From CANNBR01 sp964604015 (GTDB taxonomy: Bacteria; Babelota; Babeliae; Babelales; CAIQNR01): a stretch of 31,914 bases of DNA. Where the stretch lies: the NCBI GenBank assembly GCA_964604015.1, contig CAZRXF010000009.1, positions 1-31,914 of the forward strand, given 5' to 3'. Under the pieces are notes generated by a model. It did no database searches, had not been told where the DNA came from, and worked only from the letters and a program-made list of their open reading frames with translations. This document shows positions 16,161 to 23,693 of this stretch, piece by piece (position 1 is the first letter of the stretch; every line of letters starts with the position of its first letter). Both the position numbers and the translations under genes were made by a program.

Positions 16161-17552
16161 ATCCTTAGACGTAATACCTTTTTCCAATTGCAGCTCATAC
16201 GCTCGATCAAGAAGAGCACCCAATGCAGGACCTTCAGGAATTTCTCCTGCAAAGTCTTTGCCCGTCAGCAAGGGGAGTTCTGGCTGATCAAGAACACCGA
16301 AACGCTGCGCGTTCAAGAAGAATTGTTCAATCAGGGGTTCAGGACAGTCAGCAAGTGGTTTTCCTTTTTCAGGATTGCGCGCCGACTTATCAAAAATAGC
16401 AAGTTGAGCCAACTTGCGTATCGATATAGGAAAGAGATTGCGTGCTAATTTTTTGTACGCCCCAGGACCGGCATTATTTTTGACCATGCTTACCGGTACC
16501 ATGTGATACCGAATAAGACGTGTCACCGGTTTTTTCAAAAAGGTCTTTCCTGAAACACGGCTCAAGAAATCGTCCGCCAAAGGAACACCAGCAATCTCAT
16601 GTCCATAGGAACGCAAGACACCTTCCACCAATTTTGTCGTCTCAACCTTTCCAAAATCATGACATAATGCAGCAAGCACCATGACAAGTCGTTCATCATC
16701 GGTTGAATACAACACTTGAGCCGCCCCATCGACTGCCTGCATCGAATGCTCAAACACATCCCCTTCAGGATGATATTCGGGGTTTTGCGGCACCCCTTTT
16801 GTTGCATACAGTTCAGGTAACAGTTCTTCCAATCTTCCAATATGATTGAGCCATTTGAATGCCAACGATGGTCGTTGTGATGCAAGAAAGAGCTTTTCAA
16901 ATTCCTGATAAATACGTTCTTTTGAAACAGCTGAAAGATCCATCGTTTTGCATACATCGCTCAATGCTATATCGGGCATCATCTCGAACCTGCCAATAAA
17001 CTGCATGACACGGTAAAAACGAAGCGGGTCTTCTACAAAAAATGCAGGATCAGGTGCACGCAAAACACCAGCTTTAAGATCTTCTAATCCATGAAAGGGA
17101 TCTTCCAATGAGCCTGTTGCAAGGTCGATAAGCATGGCATTCATCGTCAAATCTCTTCTACGACATGCATCAGCGAGGGGCATATGCTCATCAAGCGTTA
17201 CCCGAGGAAATCGACCCTTTGAATCTGAACGAGGAATCGACCAATCAATATCTTGACCATCAATACGCAACACACCAAACGCTTTTCCGACCGTTCGAAC
17301 ATGTCCAAACTGCCCCAAAATACGTTCGAGCTTTGGAAGAGAAATACCGTGTATTTCGATATCAATGTCATGAAATGCTCGCCCCATCAGAATATCACGA
17401 ACGGCACCTCCAACCAGAAATGCCCGGCCGCCTTCCTTACTAACTTCCTCTACTACTTTAACAATGAGCGGAAATTGCTGACGGATTAAGGCTAAAGATC
17501 TTTGAATTGTCTCGGGAACTTTTGTAGACTTTGCCACAATCTCATGTTTCAT
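16128..17552 (-). CDS. cca: CCA-adding tRNA nucleotidyltransferase with HD domain
   Basis: The 474-residue protein has the nucleotidyltransferase core of class II CCA enzymes: FLVGGAVRDILMG (GG and RD at 48-53), catalytic aspartates in HDIDIEI (D62, D64), and DACRRRDLTMNAM. It then has the RNA-binding region (DPLRFYRVMQF) and a C-terminal HD phosphohydrolase domain (EHSM, and LCHDFGKVE). It repairs or adds the CCA end of tRNAs. The tRNA-Ala gene in this window already encodes CCA, so here the role may be mainly repair. It is divergent from the 17567 gene with only 14 nt between the two start codons; its ribosome site is half of the palindrome AGGATCCT. Confidence 0.94.
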   Translation of the reverse strand: MKHEIVAKSTKVPETIQRSLALIRQQFPLIVKVVEEVSKEGGRAFLVGGAVRDILMGRAFHDIDIEIHGISLPKLERILGQFGHVRTVGKAFGVLRIDGQDIDWSIPRSDSKGRFPRVTLDEHMPLADACRRRDLTMNAMLIDLATGSLEDPFHGLEDLKAGVLRAPDPAFFVEDPLRFYRVMQFIGRFEMMPDIALSDVCKTMDLSAVSKERIYQEFEKLFLASQRPSLAFKWLNHIGRLEELLPELYATKGVPQNPEYHPEGDVFEHSMQAVDGAAQVLYSTDDERLVMVLAALCHDFGKVETTKLVEGVLRSYGHEIAGVPLADDFLSRVSGKTFLKKPVTRLIRYHMVPVSMVKNNAGPGAYKKLARNLFPISIRKLAQLAIFDKSARNPEKGKPLADCPEPLIEQFFLNAQRFGVLDQPELPLLTGKDFAGEIPEGPALGALLDRAYELQLEKGITSKDELKELVRIMK

Positions 17553-17556
17553 AAAA

Positions 17557-17564
17557 AGGATCCT
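17557..17564. promoter_or_regulatory. Palindromic AGGATCCT acting as ribosome site on both strands
   Basis: AGGATCCT lies in the 14-nt gap between the cca start (17552, minus) and the next start (17567, plus). Read on the plus strand AGGA is 6 nt from the ATG; read on the minus strand AGGA is 8 nt from its ATG. Each gene's promoter must therefore lie in the other's coding region. Confidence 0.6.
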
Positions 17565-17566
17565 GT

Positions 17567-18376
17567 ATGAAAAATACCCTACGCGTGTTTCTCACTTTTC
17601 TTGTTCTCACACCAGTGCACATCAGTCACTCTATCACATTCTTTGATAATTTTACTTGGTGGTGGGATAACACGCAGGAAGAAATCACTGCGCATGAACA
17701 AACACTCACCCCGGGCTGCCATATCTCTGTCGTCAATAAAAAAGGCAACATTGCAATCAAAACCTGGAACAAGAACAAACTGCTTGTCGAAATCACCAAA
17801 CGGGGATCCGAAGAAGAACTTAAGCTGACCAAAATAGAAACGCTCTACACCAAGGATGGTGCCTCTATCAAAACAGTACCGCTCAAAACGAACCGTCAAT
17901 GCACCGTCGATTACACTTTGGTAATTCCCAACAGTGCGGTCTTATCTATGGTTCAAACAGAAAAAGGTTCCATCTCCATCAAAAACGTTTCAACAGCCGG
18001 TACTCGGGCACACGCTGAATATGGTTCTGTGACCCTTGATGCAGTTACCAACTCAGTCCAAGCAAGCACCAAACGTGGCGGAATCACCATCCACGCCAAA
18101 CAGTTAAAGCCAACGGATAAAATTATTGCCTTAGCAGAACGTGGCAGCATTCAGCTGGAAATTCCTGCTACCACGAATGCAACACTCTATGCACGAACAG
18201 AAAAGGGATCGGTCATGAGTGAACACCCTATCACGATGGAACCACGCACACTCAAAATCTCACAAACGGCTCTTGCTGAATTAAAACGCGATGTTCGTGG
18301 CACCCTTGGCGATGGCGGCGCGCTTATTAAACTGCAAACTTCCCGCGGTAACGTACGGGTTCTTGAAGCTGCGTAG
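17567..18376 (+). CDS. Secreted DUF4097-like beta-repeat protein with (K/R)G turns
   Basis: The 269-residue protein has a signal peptide (MKNTLRVFLTFLVLTPVHISHS) followed by a repeating beta structure of the DUF4097 (putative adhesin) kind. The turn repeats seven times as KKGNI, EKGSI, EYGSV, KRGGI, ERGSI, EKGSV and SRGNV, at a spacing typical of a right-handed beta-helix. It is a paralogue of the protein at 19937: both share the segment (L/V)(L/V)V(E/K)ITK(R/E)G and a lone cysteine before (V/A)(D/S)Y(T/E)LV(I/V)P. In most DUF4097 repeats the turn is NG; here Asn is replaced mostly by Lys or Arg, giving a basic edge. Function is unknown; surface or periplasmic scaffold is inference. Confidence 0.78.
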   Translation: MKNTLRVFLTFLVLTPVHISHSITFFDNFTWWWDNTQEEITAHEQTLTPGCHISVVNKKGNIAIKTWNKNKLLVEITKRGSEEELKLTKIETLYTKDGASIKTVPLKTNRQCTVDYTLVIPNSAVLSMVQTEKGSISIKNVSTAGTRAHAEYGSVTLDAVTNSVQASTKRGGITIHAKQLKPTDKIIALAERGSIQLEIPATTNATLYARTEKGSVMSEHPITMEPRTLKISQTALAELKRDVRGTLGDGGALIKLQTSRGNVRVLEAA

Positions 18377-18390
18377 ACAGCGTTTTCCTC

Positions 18391-18419
18391 TTGTCTGAAC
18401 CAACGACCGTTGGTACTCT
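18391..18419 (+). promoter_or_regulatory. Candidate promoter with a 7-bp inverted repeat in its spacer
   Basis: TTGTCT (18391-18396) and TACTCT (18414-18419) are 17 nt apart, about 45 nt before the 18461 start. Almost the whole spacer is ACCAACG-AC-CGTTGGT (18399-18414), a perfect inverted repeat placed where a repressor could bind. No T run follows, so a terminator is unlikely. Confidence 0.5.
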
Positions 18420-18460
18420 GTGCTCCGTTGTTACGATAAAACCTGCAAAAAGGAACTTCC

Positions 18461-19837
18461 ATGAACCGCTCTTTCAGTCTTATCTTTGGAATAGTCATCT
18501 TTTCATCACTGTTTCTTGAAGCACGCACTTTCCCAGCAAAGGCAGCATGTAAAGTGTTTGTTGCTAACGCGTTTAATGACTATGTCGCCACTAAAGCGAA
18601 CACTCAAGATCCTGCTGAAATTACAAGGCTGTACCATGAAGTGCTTGCCACGAACAAAAATGACAGCGAATTTACTCGAGTTCACCAGATTCTGCTCCAT
18701 GAAATCGTAGAAGTTATCGACCAAAAGGGGCCAGAACTTCTTGTACGTTGTTCTGATAGTTTTTCTCAAACGACGCCTGATGAAAAGCCATGGTGCACGT
18801 ATGCAGTTCTTGCTGAAGAATTTGTATACCTCGATGAACTTGACCACCAAGAATATCTTCCTCAGCCGCTTGAATGGTGGAATAAAGATTCTTATAAGCC
18901 AAAAAGTACGGTTTTCACGCTTGGATTTTCCAAAGATCATAGAACGAGGGGAGACGAGTCTGACTACTCGCCAGGTACCCGATTCATTATCAAGACCTAT
19001 TACCCTCTTGAGCGTGCTGTCGAAGTATTTGCACTTAAAAAAACTAGCTTCTTGACTCCTTGTTGGGACACTGATTGGTTTTATCTTTCTGAAGGAACCA
19101 TTAACCACCCTTCAACAAATGCCGAAAAGGAAACATGCATGCTGGAGCAATTTTTCCATTCGTGCGGCGGCCTTAAAACAGTAACCACCGTATGGGGCGG
19201 AAGATCAGCACATCGAAGACAAAAGTTTGAAAAATTTGCAAACAAAGATGAGGTAAAAAAAGAGCTTTTACTGCCTGGCACTGAAAAAAAGGTTGCTGGG
19301 TTTACGCGCCCTGAAGAAGTAGGAGTTTCCCGAGGATTTGATGCAAAAGGTCTTGATAACATGGTCAAGAGAATCTGCCAACTACCCGATCTCTTCAAAA
19401 ATACCCACACCGACTTTCTCTATCATCAGAGAATCCTTGCCGGTGAACCGATTGGCACTCTCGATGCTATCCAAGCAACCCCTGGGTATTTCGGTCGCGT
19501 GATTTCAGTCGAGGAGAACCTCATCCAAGACATCAGAAGTTATACCCATCACCATGGGGCAGCCCGTATTGTGAAACTCTCTGACAATTTTGAAGGGATT
19601 GAAACGTACGAAGAGTTAGCCGAGGCCTATCGTACCGGAAAGCCGCTCAGGTTGTGGAATGATGATAAAACCAGAATCATTATTGAGTATCAGGCATACC
19701 GACCTGAAACCTATAAGCCGGGAATGCGCGTCTGGAGCATTGGAAAGTTCCATTCAGATTACACGGATGAAGAATGGGCACGGTTTGCCAGCTTGCATAC
19801 TCCTTCTCAAGCTCATGCGGTTTCTCCTGCAGCTTAA
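18461..19837 (+). CDS. Secreted protein of unknown function (458 residues)
   Basis: I do not recognise this protein. It has a signal peptide (MNRSFSLIFGIVIFSSLFLEA), then a soluble, acidic-to-neutral sequence with no further membrane segment. A region at about 185-240 is cysteine-containing (LTPCWDTDWFY, KETCMLEQFFHSCGG) and the middle has HRRQKFEKFANKDEVKKE. The C-terminal part includes FGRVISVEEN and a Tyr/Trp-rich stretch (YRPETYKPGMRVWSIGKFH). No catalytic motif I know stands out. AAAAAGGAAC precedes the ATG. It sits between two paralogous DUF4097-like genes on the same strand and may work with them at the cell envelope. Confidence 0.72.
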   Translation: MNRSFSLIFGIVIFSSLFLEARTFPAKAACKVFVANAFNDYVATKANTQDPAEITRLYHEVLATNKNDSEFTRVHQILLHEIVEVIDQKGPELLVRCSDSFSQTTPDEKPWCTYAVLAEEFVYLDELDHQEYLPQPLEWWNKDSYKPKSTVFTLGFSKDHRTRGDESDYSPGTRFIIKTYYPLERAVEVFALKKTSFLTPCWDTDWFYLSEGTINHPSTNAEKETCMLEQFFHSCGGLKTVTTVWGGRSAHRRQKFEKFANKDEVKKELLLPGTEKKVAGFTRPEEVGVSRGFDAKGLDNMVKRICQLPDLFKNTHTDFLYHQRILAGEPIGTLDAIQATPGYFGRVISVEENLIQDIRSYTHHHGAARIVKLSDNFEGIETYEELAEAYRTGKPLRLWNDDKTRIIIEYQAYRPETYKPGMRVWSIGKFHSDYTDEEWARFASLHTPSQAHAVSPAA

Positions 19838-19863
19838 CCGGTACATCAGCGCTCGAAATCGCC

Positions 19864-19891
19864 TTGTAAATCACCTGCCGGCTGTTATCCT
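19864..19891 (+). promoter_or_regulatory. Candidate promoter of the second DUF4097-like gene
   Basis: TTGTAA (19864-19869), a 16-nt spacer and TATCCT (19886-19891) are placed about 45 nt before the 19937 start. Confidence 0.5.
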
Positions 19892-19936
19892 AAAGGGGTC
19901 TTTTGTGCTTATGTCCTAACCAGAAAGGTTAATCAG

Positions 19937-20752
19937 ATGAAAGGATGGATACTTATGTTGGGGTTCACACTCGCAGCTGTCACGTTGTTATCGGTCGGCT
20001 TGTATGTTTCAGCTGCTCACGCGTTCAAGTTTTTAAAGAGTAGTTCCGTAAGTAGTTTTTCATGGTCGGCGCACGATTCAGAAACGACGCAACAAACGTA
20101 TCAACTAAGCCCAGCAGGTTCTGTTTCTGTCAGTACCACAAACGGTGAAATCACGGTGACAACCCACAACAAATCCGAGGTACTCGTAAAAATTACCAAA
20201 GAAGGGGACAAAAATGATTTCAACTTTGTAACCACTGAGATAAAAAACGATCAAGACACCCTTTCTCTTGAGGCAGTGTATAAGAAAAATAACTGTCGGG
20301 CTGCCGTTTCTTATGAACTGGTAGTTCCTGAAAAAGCGTCTGTTACATTAGAAACAATCAATGGTTCTGTGTCTGTCACAGGAGTAACCGGTGGTGTGCA
20401 AGCTCAGAGCAGTAATGGCGCACTCAATTTTGAACAAACTCCAGCGCTTTCTTATGCGCAAACAGTCAATGGTCGCATCAAGGTGGTAGCCGATACTCTT
20501 ATTTTTGGAGGCAAGACAGTGCATTTGCAAACCACCAATGGATCCATTTTCCTTGCCGCACGCGCTATTGCTTCTGGCGCATTTTCAATAAGAACGGTCA
20601 ACGGCAGCATCACGCTTGCGCTCCCTGAACTTCCTGGTACTTACGGTCGACGATCTGCATCCTTCAGTATTCCTGCAACTGGCACAGGATCTGCCTCGTT
20701 CGATATTCAGACAGTTAATGGCTCCATCTCTTTGACCAAATTTTCAAAGTAG
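19937..20752 (+). CDS. Exported DUF4097-like beta-repeat protein with NG turns
   Basis: The 271-residue protein starts with an export signal or membrane anchor (WILMLGFTLAAVTLLSVGLYVSA cut here) and continues with seven beta-turn repeats: TNGEI, INGSV, SNGAL, VNGRI, TNGSI, VNGSI and VNGSI. This is the classic DUF4097 (putative adhesin) ladder, with stacked Asn-Gly turns. It is a paralogue of the 17567 protein with the same number of repeats. AGAAAGG precedes the ATG, and a promoter candidate lies at 19864-19891. The gene at 20768 follows by 15 nt and is likely co-transcribed. Related proteins elsewhere are of unknown biochemical role. Confidence 0.8.
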   Translation: MKGWILMLGFTLAAVTLLSVGLYVSAAHAFKFLKSSSVSSFSWSAHDSETTQQTYQLSPAGSVSVSTTNGEITVTTHNKSEVLVKITKEGDKNDFNFVTTEIKNDQDTLSLEAVYKKNNCRAAVSYELVVPEKASVTLETINGSVSVTGVTGGVQAQSSNGALNFEQTPALSYAQTVNGRIKVVADTLIFGGKTVHLQTTNGSIFLAARAIASGAFSIRTVNGSITLALPELPGTYGRRSASFSIPATGTGSASFDIQTVNGSISLTKFSK

Positions 20753-20767
20753 AAGGTTGGCTCTTCG

Positions 20768-21145
20768 ATGATCAAATCAATTGTTCTTTGCATAGCCCTC
20801 TTAGGTGTTTCTGGCGCATTGGCAGGTGGATACATTGCAACTATCACAGGACTCGGTAGTGGTGGTGGAATCACCCCGAAAGTTACGATTAGTGTCGGAA
20901 GGGACGAAAGGAAACTTCTTCATGTTAATGAAGCTTCTGGATTGCCAGACAGTAATTTAGCTAACTATATACGTGAAAATAAGATTGTTCTGCTCCTTTG
21001 TGGCGTCTACCCATCGAGAATTTTCTCTGTCAAAAATGCAGAAGTAACAATCGATTTTACTCAACTGCATCAAAAAGATTCTCCCATGCAAGAAACGTGG
21101 CTGTTTTTTCCAGCCGGCGTCGAGTACACGATCATTGAAAAATGA
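20768..21145 (+). CDS. Small secreted protein, possible paralogue of the 23694 protein
   Basis: The 125-residue protein has a signal peptide (MIKSIVLCIALLGVSGALA) followed by a Gly-rich stretch (GLGSGGG) and a small, mostly beta, domain. Its C-terminal half shares a pattern with the 23694 protein: F(S/C)(V/I)KNA, then a Phe-Pro-x-Gly turn and an end near TIIEK/EIIEY. This suggests common descent but the match is weak. AGAAGG lies 10 nt before the ATG; the gene follows the 19937 gene by 15 nt and is closed by the terminator at 21189-21217. Function unknown. Confidence 0.68.
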   Translation: MIKSIVLCIALLGVSGALAGGYIATITGLGSGGGITPKVTISVGRDERKLLHVNEASGLPDSNLANYIRENKIVLLLCGVYPSRIFSVKNAEVTIDFTQLHQKDSPMQETWLFFPAGVEYTIIEK

Positions 21146-21188
21146 TTCGGCCAAAGCAGTGTGAATGAGAGTTCAGTGGCACAATTTT

Positions 21189-21217
21189 AGGCGGGCTTTG
21201 AAAGCTCGCCTTTTTTT
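21189..21217 (+). terminator. Rho-independent terminator of the 19937-20768 unit
   Basis: AGGCGGGCTT (21189-21198) pairs with AAGCTCGCCT (21202-21211) across a 3-nt loop with one G-U pair, followed by seven T. It ends 28 nt before the tRNA gene. Confidence 0.9.
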
Positions 21218-21244
21218 ATTCAAACATGTCCAGGAAAGTTAGAC

Positions 21245-21320
21245 TGGTGGAGCCGACCGGGTTCGAACCGGTGACCTCATGAATGCCATCCATGCGCTCT
21301 ACCAACTGAGCTACGGCCCC
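21245..21320 (-). tRNA. tRNA-Ala (anticodon GGC)
   Basis: On the minus strand a 76-nt cloverleaf folds cleanly, including an encoded CCA end. The acceptor stem has the alanine identity pair G3-U70. The D arm is GCTC...GAGC, the anticodon loop ATGGCAT gives GGC with the A32-U38 pair typical of tRNA-Ala, and the T arm is ACCGG-TTCGAAC-CCGGT. It reads GCC and GCU. It lies alone on the minus strand among plus-strand genes. Confidence 0.97.
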
Positions 21321-21352
21321 ACGGATTTTCGCTTGTCTCTTACAAGGAAAAA

Positions 21353-21358
21353 AGTATA
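21353..21358 (-). promoter_or_regulatory. Likely -10 element of the tRNA-Ala promoter
   Basis: TATACT on the minus strand lies 33 nt before the tRNA 5' end. No good -35 is visible at 16-18 nt, so the assignment rests on position and the -10 alone. Confidence 0.5.
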
Positions 21359-21413
21359 GTAAGTGTAATTTAACAGCGATAAAAAGCAACCCTTTAACGA
21401 AAAAAGGATCATC

Positions 21414-23165
21414 ATGAAGAAGTATCTAATGGGGCTTCTGTTTGCCCTTGCTCATGGCACAACGCACACCTACGATGTTGCCTACCGCGAAAAGCATGTC
21501 GATCCAGATAACACCCTTCTTTTTGTCTATGTCACACTCAAACCAAATGAAGTTGTGTACGAAAAAGAAATCCTTCTCTCCGTTGATGACCCACATGTGG
21601 AACTTTCCTCATGGAAAACTGACACGGGAACTGCGACCACCTACGATTACACCTTCAAAGAACACCGCAACGTATTTGATAAGAACTTCACCATCGAAGC
21701 ACAGGCAACAAAAAAACAGGCAACCACAGAACCAGTCACCCTCCATGTTACCATTGCATCAAACCTTTCTGGTGCTCCCGAAGAAAAACTTTTCCCCATT
21801 AGTTTTACCACAGCTGCACCACAACAAGCAGGGCAAGAGTCACAAGCCACACCGACAACAAGTGCCGCCGAACAAAATGATACAAACAGCAGCGCGGAAG
21901 GCTCAAGCTGGCAGGAGTTTTCTCAACGTTTAAAGGAACGCATCACTTCAACTGAATCATGGATGTTACGCCTTATTCTTGCGCTTCTTTTAGGCATTCT
22001 TTTGAGCTTAACTCCGTGCATCTACCCGATGATTCCGATCACCGTTGGAATCTTGCAAACGCAAGGAACACCTTCACTGCTTCGCAACTTTCTTCTTTCA
22101 TTGTGCTATGCGCTCGGGCTGGGAACTACCTTTTCTCTCATGGGGCTACTTGCAGCAAGTTCAGGACAAGCATTTGGACATCTTCTTGGTAATCCTATTT
22201 TTGTGCTCTGTATTGTTGCGCTTCTTTGTTATTTTGCCTTCTCTCTTTTCGGGTTTTACAACTTGTACATCCCTCGCTTTATGCAAAATAAGGGATCGTA
22301 TTCAAAATCTGGCTCTGCGTTTTCCATTTTTATGTTTGGGATGGCAAGCGGCACGTTCGCTTCCCCCTGCCTTTCTCCTGGGCTTGCATTGATTCTTTCG
22401 TTAGTTGCAACCATGGCAAACAAACTAGCAGGACTCCTGCTTCTCTTTTGTTTTGGACTTGGGTTGAGCATGCCTCTCATCATTATAGGTACCTTTTCAA
22501 GCTCAATTACGATGCTCCCCCGTGCCGGTCTGTGGATGATTGAAGTACAGAAAATTTTTGGATTCATGCTCCTTGGCATGTGTTTCTACTATCTTTCAGC
22601 AATCACACCACCTGCCATTATTCTGTCTATGCTCACCGTCTTCTTCTTGATTGTAGGTTTTTACTACCTCAAGAAAAAGGTGGACAGCCACTTCTGGAAA
22701 CTCATTAAAAACTGCGTCGCTTTTTTATGCATCATCGTTGCCGCTTTTGTTGCTATTCAGGCCATTCATGAAACGTTCTATTCGGAACGGGAAGCCACCG
22801 TTGATCTGCCTTGGTATACCTCGTACGACGAAGCCGTAGCAGCAGCCGAAAGCTCTCATAAAAAAATCTTGATCGATTTTTCTACACCGTACTGTTCAAT
22901 CTGCAGCGCCATTACCAAAACGGTGCTTCAAGACAAAGAAATCTCAAAAGTACTGACTGATCTTTATATACTCTTGGCAGTCGATGCATCTGACAGCAAC
23001 CAAGAGCCATACAAAGCCCTACGCAGCCGTTATGACATCCAAGGAGTGCCGACGATTATCATCATCGAACCAACATCAGGCAAAGAGCTCAAACGCTGGA
23101 TGAGCGAGCTATATAGCACTAAACACAACGAAGTAATCGCTGATCTGAAAACGTATGCGTTGTAA
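21414..23165 (+). CDS. dsbD: DsbD-type transmembrane thiol reductase lacking the N-terminal cysteine pair
   Basis: The 583 residues have a signal peptide, an N-terminal periplasmic beta domain (~20-145), a Gln/Thr/Ser linker, a transmembrane domain of about eight segments and a C-terminal thioredoxin-like domain. The two membrane cysteines that carry electrons across are present: C202 (LTPCIYPM) and C319 (SPCLSPG). The C-terminal site is C494-S-I-C497 in STPYCSICSA. The N-terminal domain has no cysteine at all, although in E. coli DsbD it carries the C103-C109 pair that passes electrons to partners. Electrons from cytoplasmic thioredoxin should therefore stop at the C-terminal domain or go directly to a substrate. 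I keep the dsbD name for domain order; 'DsbD-like' is safer. Confidence 0.85.
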   Translation: MKKYLMGLLFALAHGTTHTYDVAYREKHVDPDNTLLFVYVTLKPNEVVYEKEILLSVDDPHVELSSWKTDTGTATTYDYTFKEHRNVFDKNFTIEAQATKKQATTEPVTLHVTIASNLSGAPEEKLFPISFTTAAPQQAGQESQATPTTSAAEQNDTNSSAEGSSWQEFSQRLKERITSTESWMLRLILALLLGILLSLTPCIYPMIPITVGILQTQGTPSLLRNFLLSLCYALGLGTTFSLMGLLAASSGQAFGHLLGNPIFVLCIVALLCYFAFSLFGFYNLYIPRFMQNKGSYSKSGSAFSIFMFGMASGTFASPCLSPGLALILSLVATMANKLAGLLLLFCFGLGLSMPLIIIGTFSSSITMLPRAGLWMIEVQKIFGFMLLGMCFYYLSAITPPAIILSMLTVFFLIVGFYYLKKKVDSHFWKLIKNCVAFLCIIVAAFVAIQAIHETFYSEREATVDLPWYTSYDEAVAAAESSHKKILIDFSTPYCSICSAITKTVLQDKEISKVLTDLYILLAVDASDSNQEPYKALRSRYDIQGVPTIIIIEPTSGKELKRWMSELYSTKHNEVIADLKTYAL

Positions 23166-23177
23166 GACGACTATTCA

Positions 23178-23217
23178 AAAAAAGAAGACCATCCACAAGT
23201 GAATGGTCTTCTTTTTT
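23178..23217 (+). terminator. Rho-independent terminator of dsbD
   Basis: A perfect 15-bp stem (AAAAAAGAAGACCAT, 23178-23192, with ATGGTCTTCTTTTTT, 23203-23217) and a 10-nt loop start 12 nt after the dsbD stop codon. Confidence 0.93.
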
Positions 23218-23303
23218 ATTACGGATAGTGTCCATAGAACGCACACGTTGTATTTGCGTCATCAAAAAAGCTAGCAGAGCTTACTATTTTTTCATTTTTT
23301 CAA

Positions 23304-23331
23304 TTGACAAATCTAGTCCTCATTGCATAAT
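23304..23331 (+). promoter_or_regulatory. Promoter of the small secreted protein cluster
   Basis: TTGACA (23304-23309), a 16-nt spacer and CATAAT (23326-23331) lie about 36 nt before the GTG start at 23368. Confidence 0.72.
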
Positions 23332-23367
23332 TTAAGCATCTAGATGGTTATTTTTTGAGGACGTTTT

Positions 23368-23676
23368 GTGAAAAGATTTTTTATTTTCGGTGCACTTTTT
23401 ACAGCTATCCCTTGTGCGCAAGCAGTCAAATTACGCAAGGAACAAAAACCTGCATCCTCTGATGAAAATAGAATTGTCGTCTATGTTGATTTTGCCTATG
23501 ATCGGGGAAGAGCTGCGATTTTCACTTTACCCGGAAAAAAATATTCCGACGAAGCTCTTAAAAAAGAAATTGCCCAACGTTGCTCCATTCCTACCGACGA
23601 AAACGGAAGGCTTGATCACATACAACACCAGATAGAAAAGTCCTCTCCATCTACTCTTTCCTATATTGTTTATTAA
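23368..23676 (+). CDS. Small secreted protein, cluster member 1
   Basis: The 102-residue protein starts with GTG; GAGG is 7 nt upstream, just after a strong promoter. The signal peptide is MKRFFIFGALFTAIPCAQA. The mature part (about 83 residues) has a beta strand (NRIVVYVDF), a Gly turn (DRGRAAIFTLPG) and a helix (SDEALKKEIAQRC). The same order (strand, Gly-containing turn, strand with Ile-Thr, then Glu-Ala-led helix) recurs in the 24073 and 24441 proteins. I do not recognise the family. Export, small size and repetition suggest an envelope or host-directed role, but that is inference. Confidence 0.7.
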   Translation: MKRFFIFGALFTAIPCAQAVKLRKEQKPASSDENRIVVYVDFAYDRGRAAIFTLPGKKYSDEALKKEIAQRCSIPTDENGRLDHIQHQIEKSSPSTLSYIVY

Positions 23677-23693
23677 CTCATTACGGAACATCT

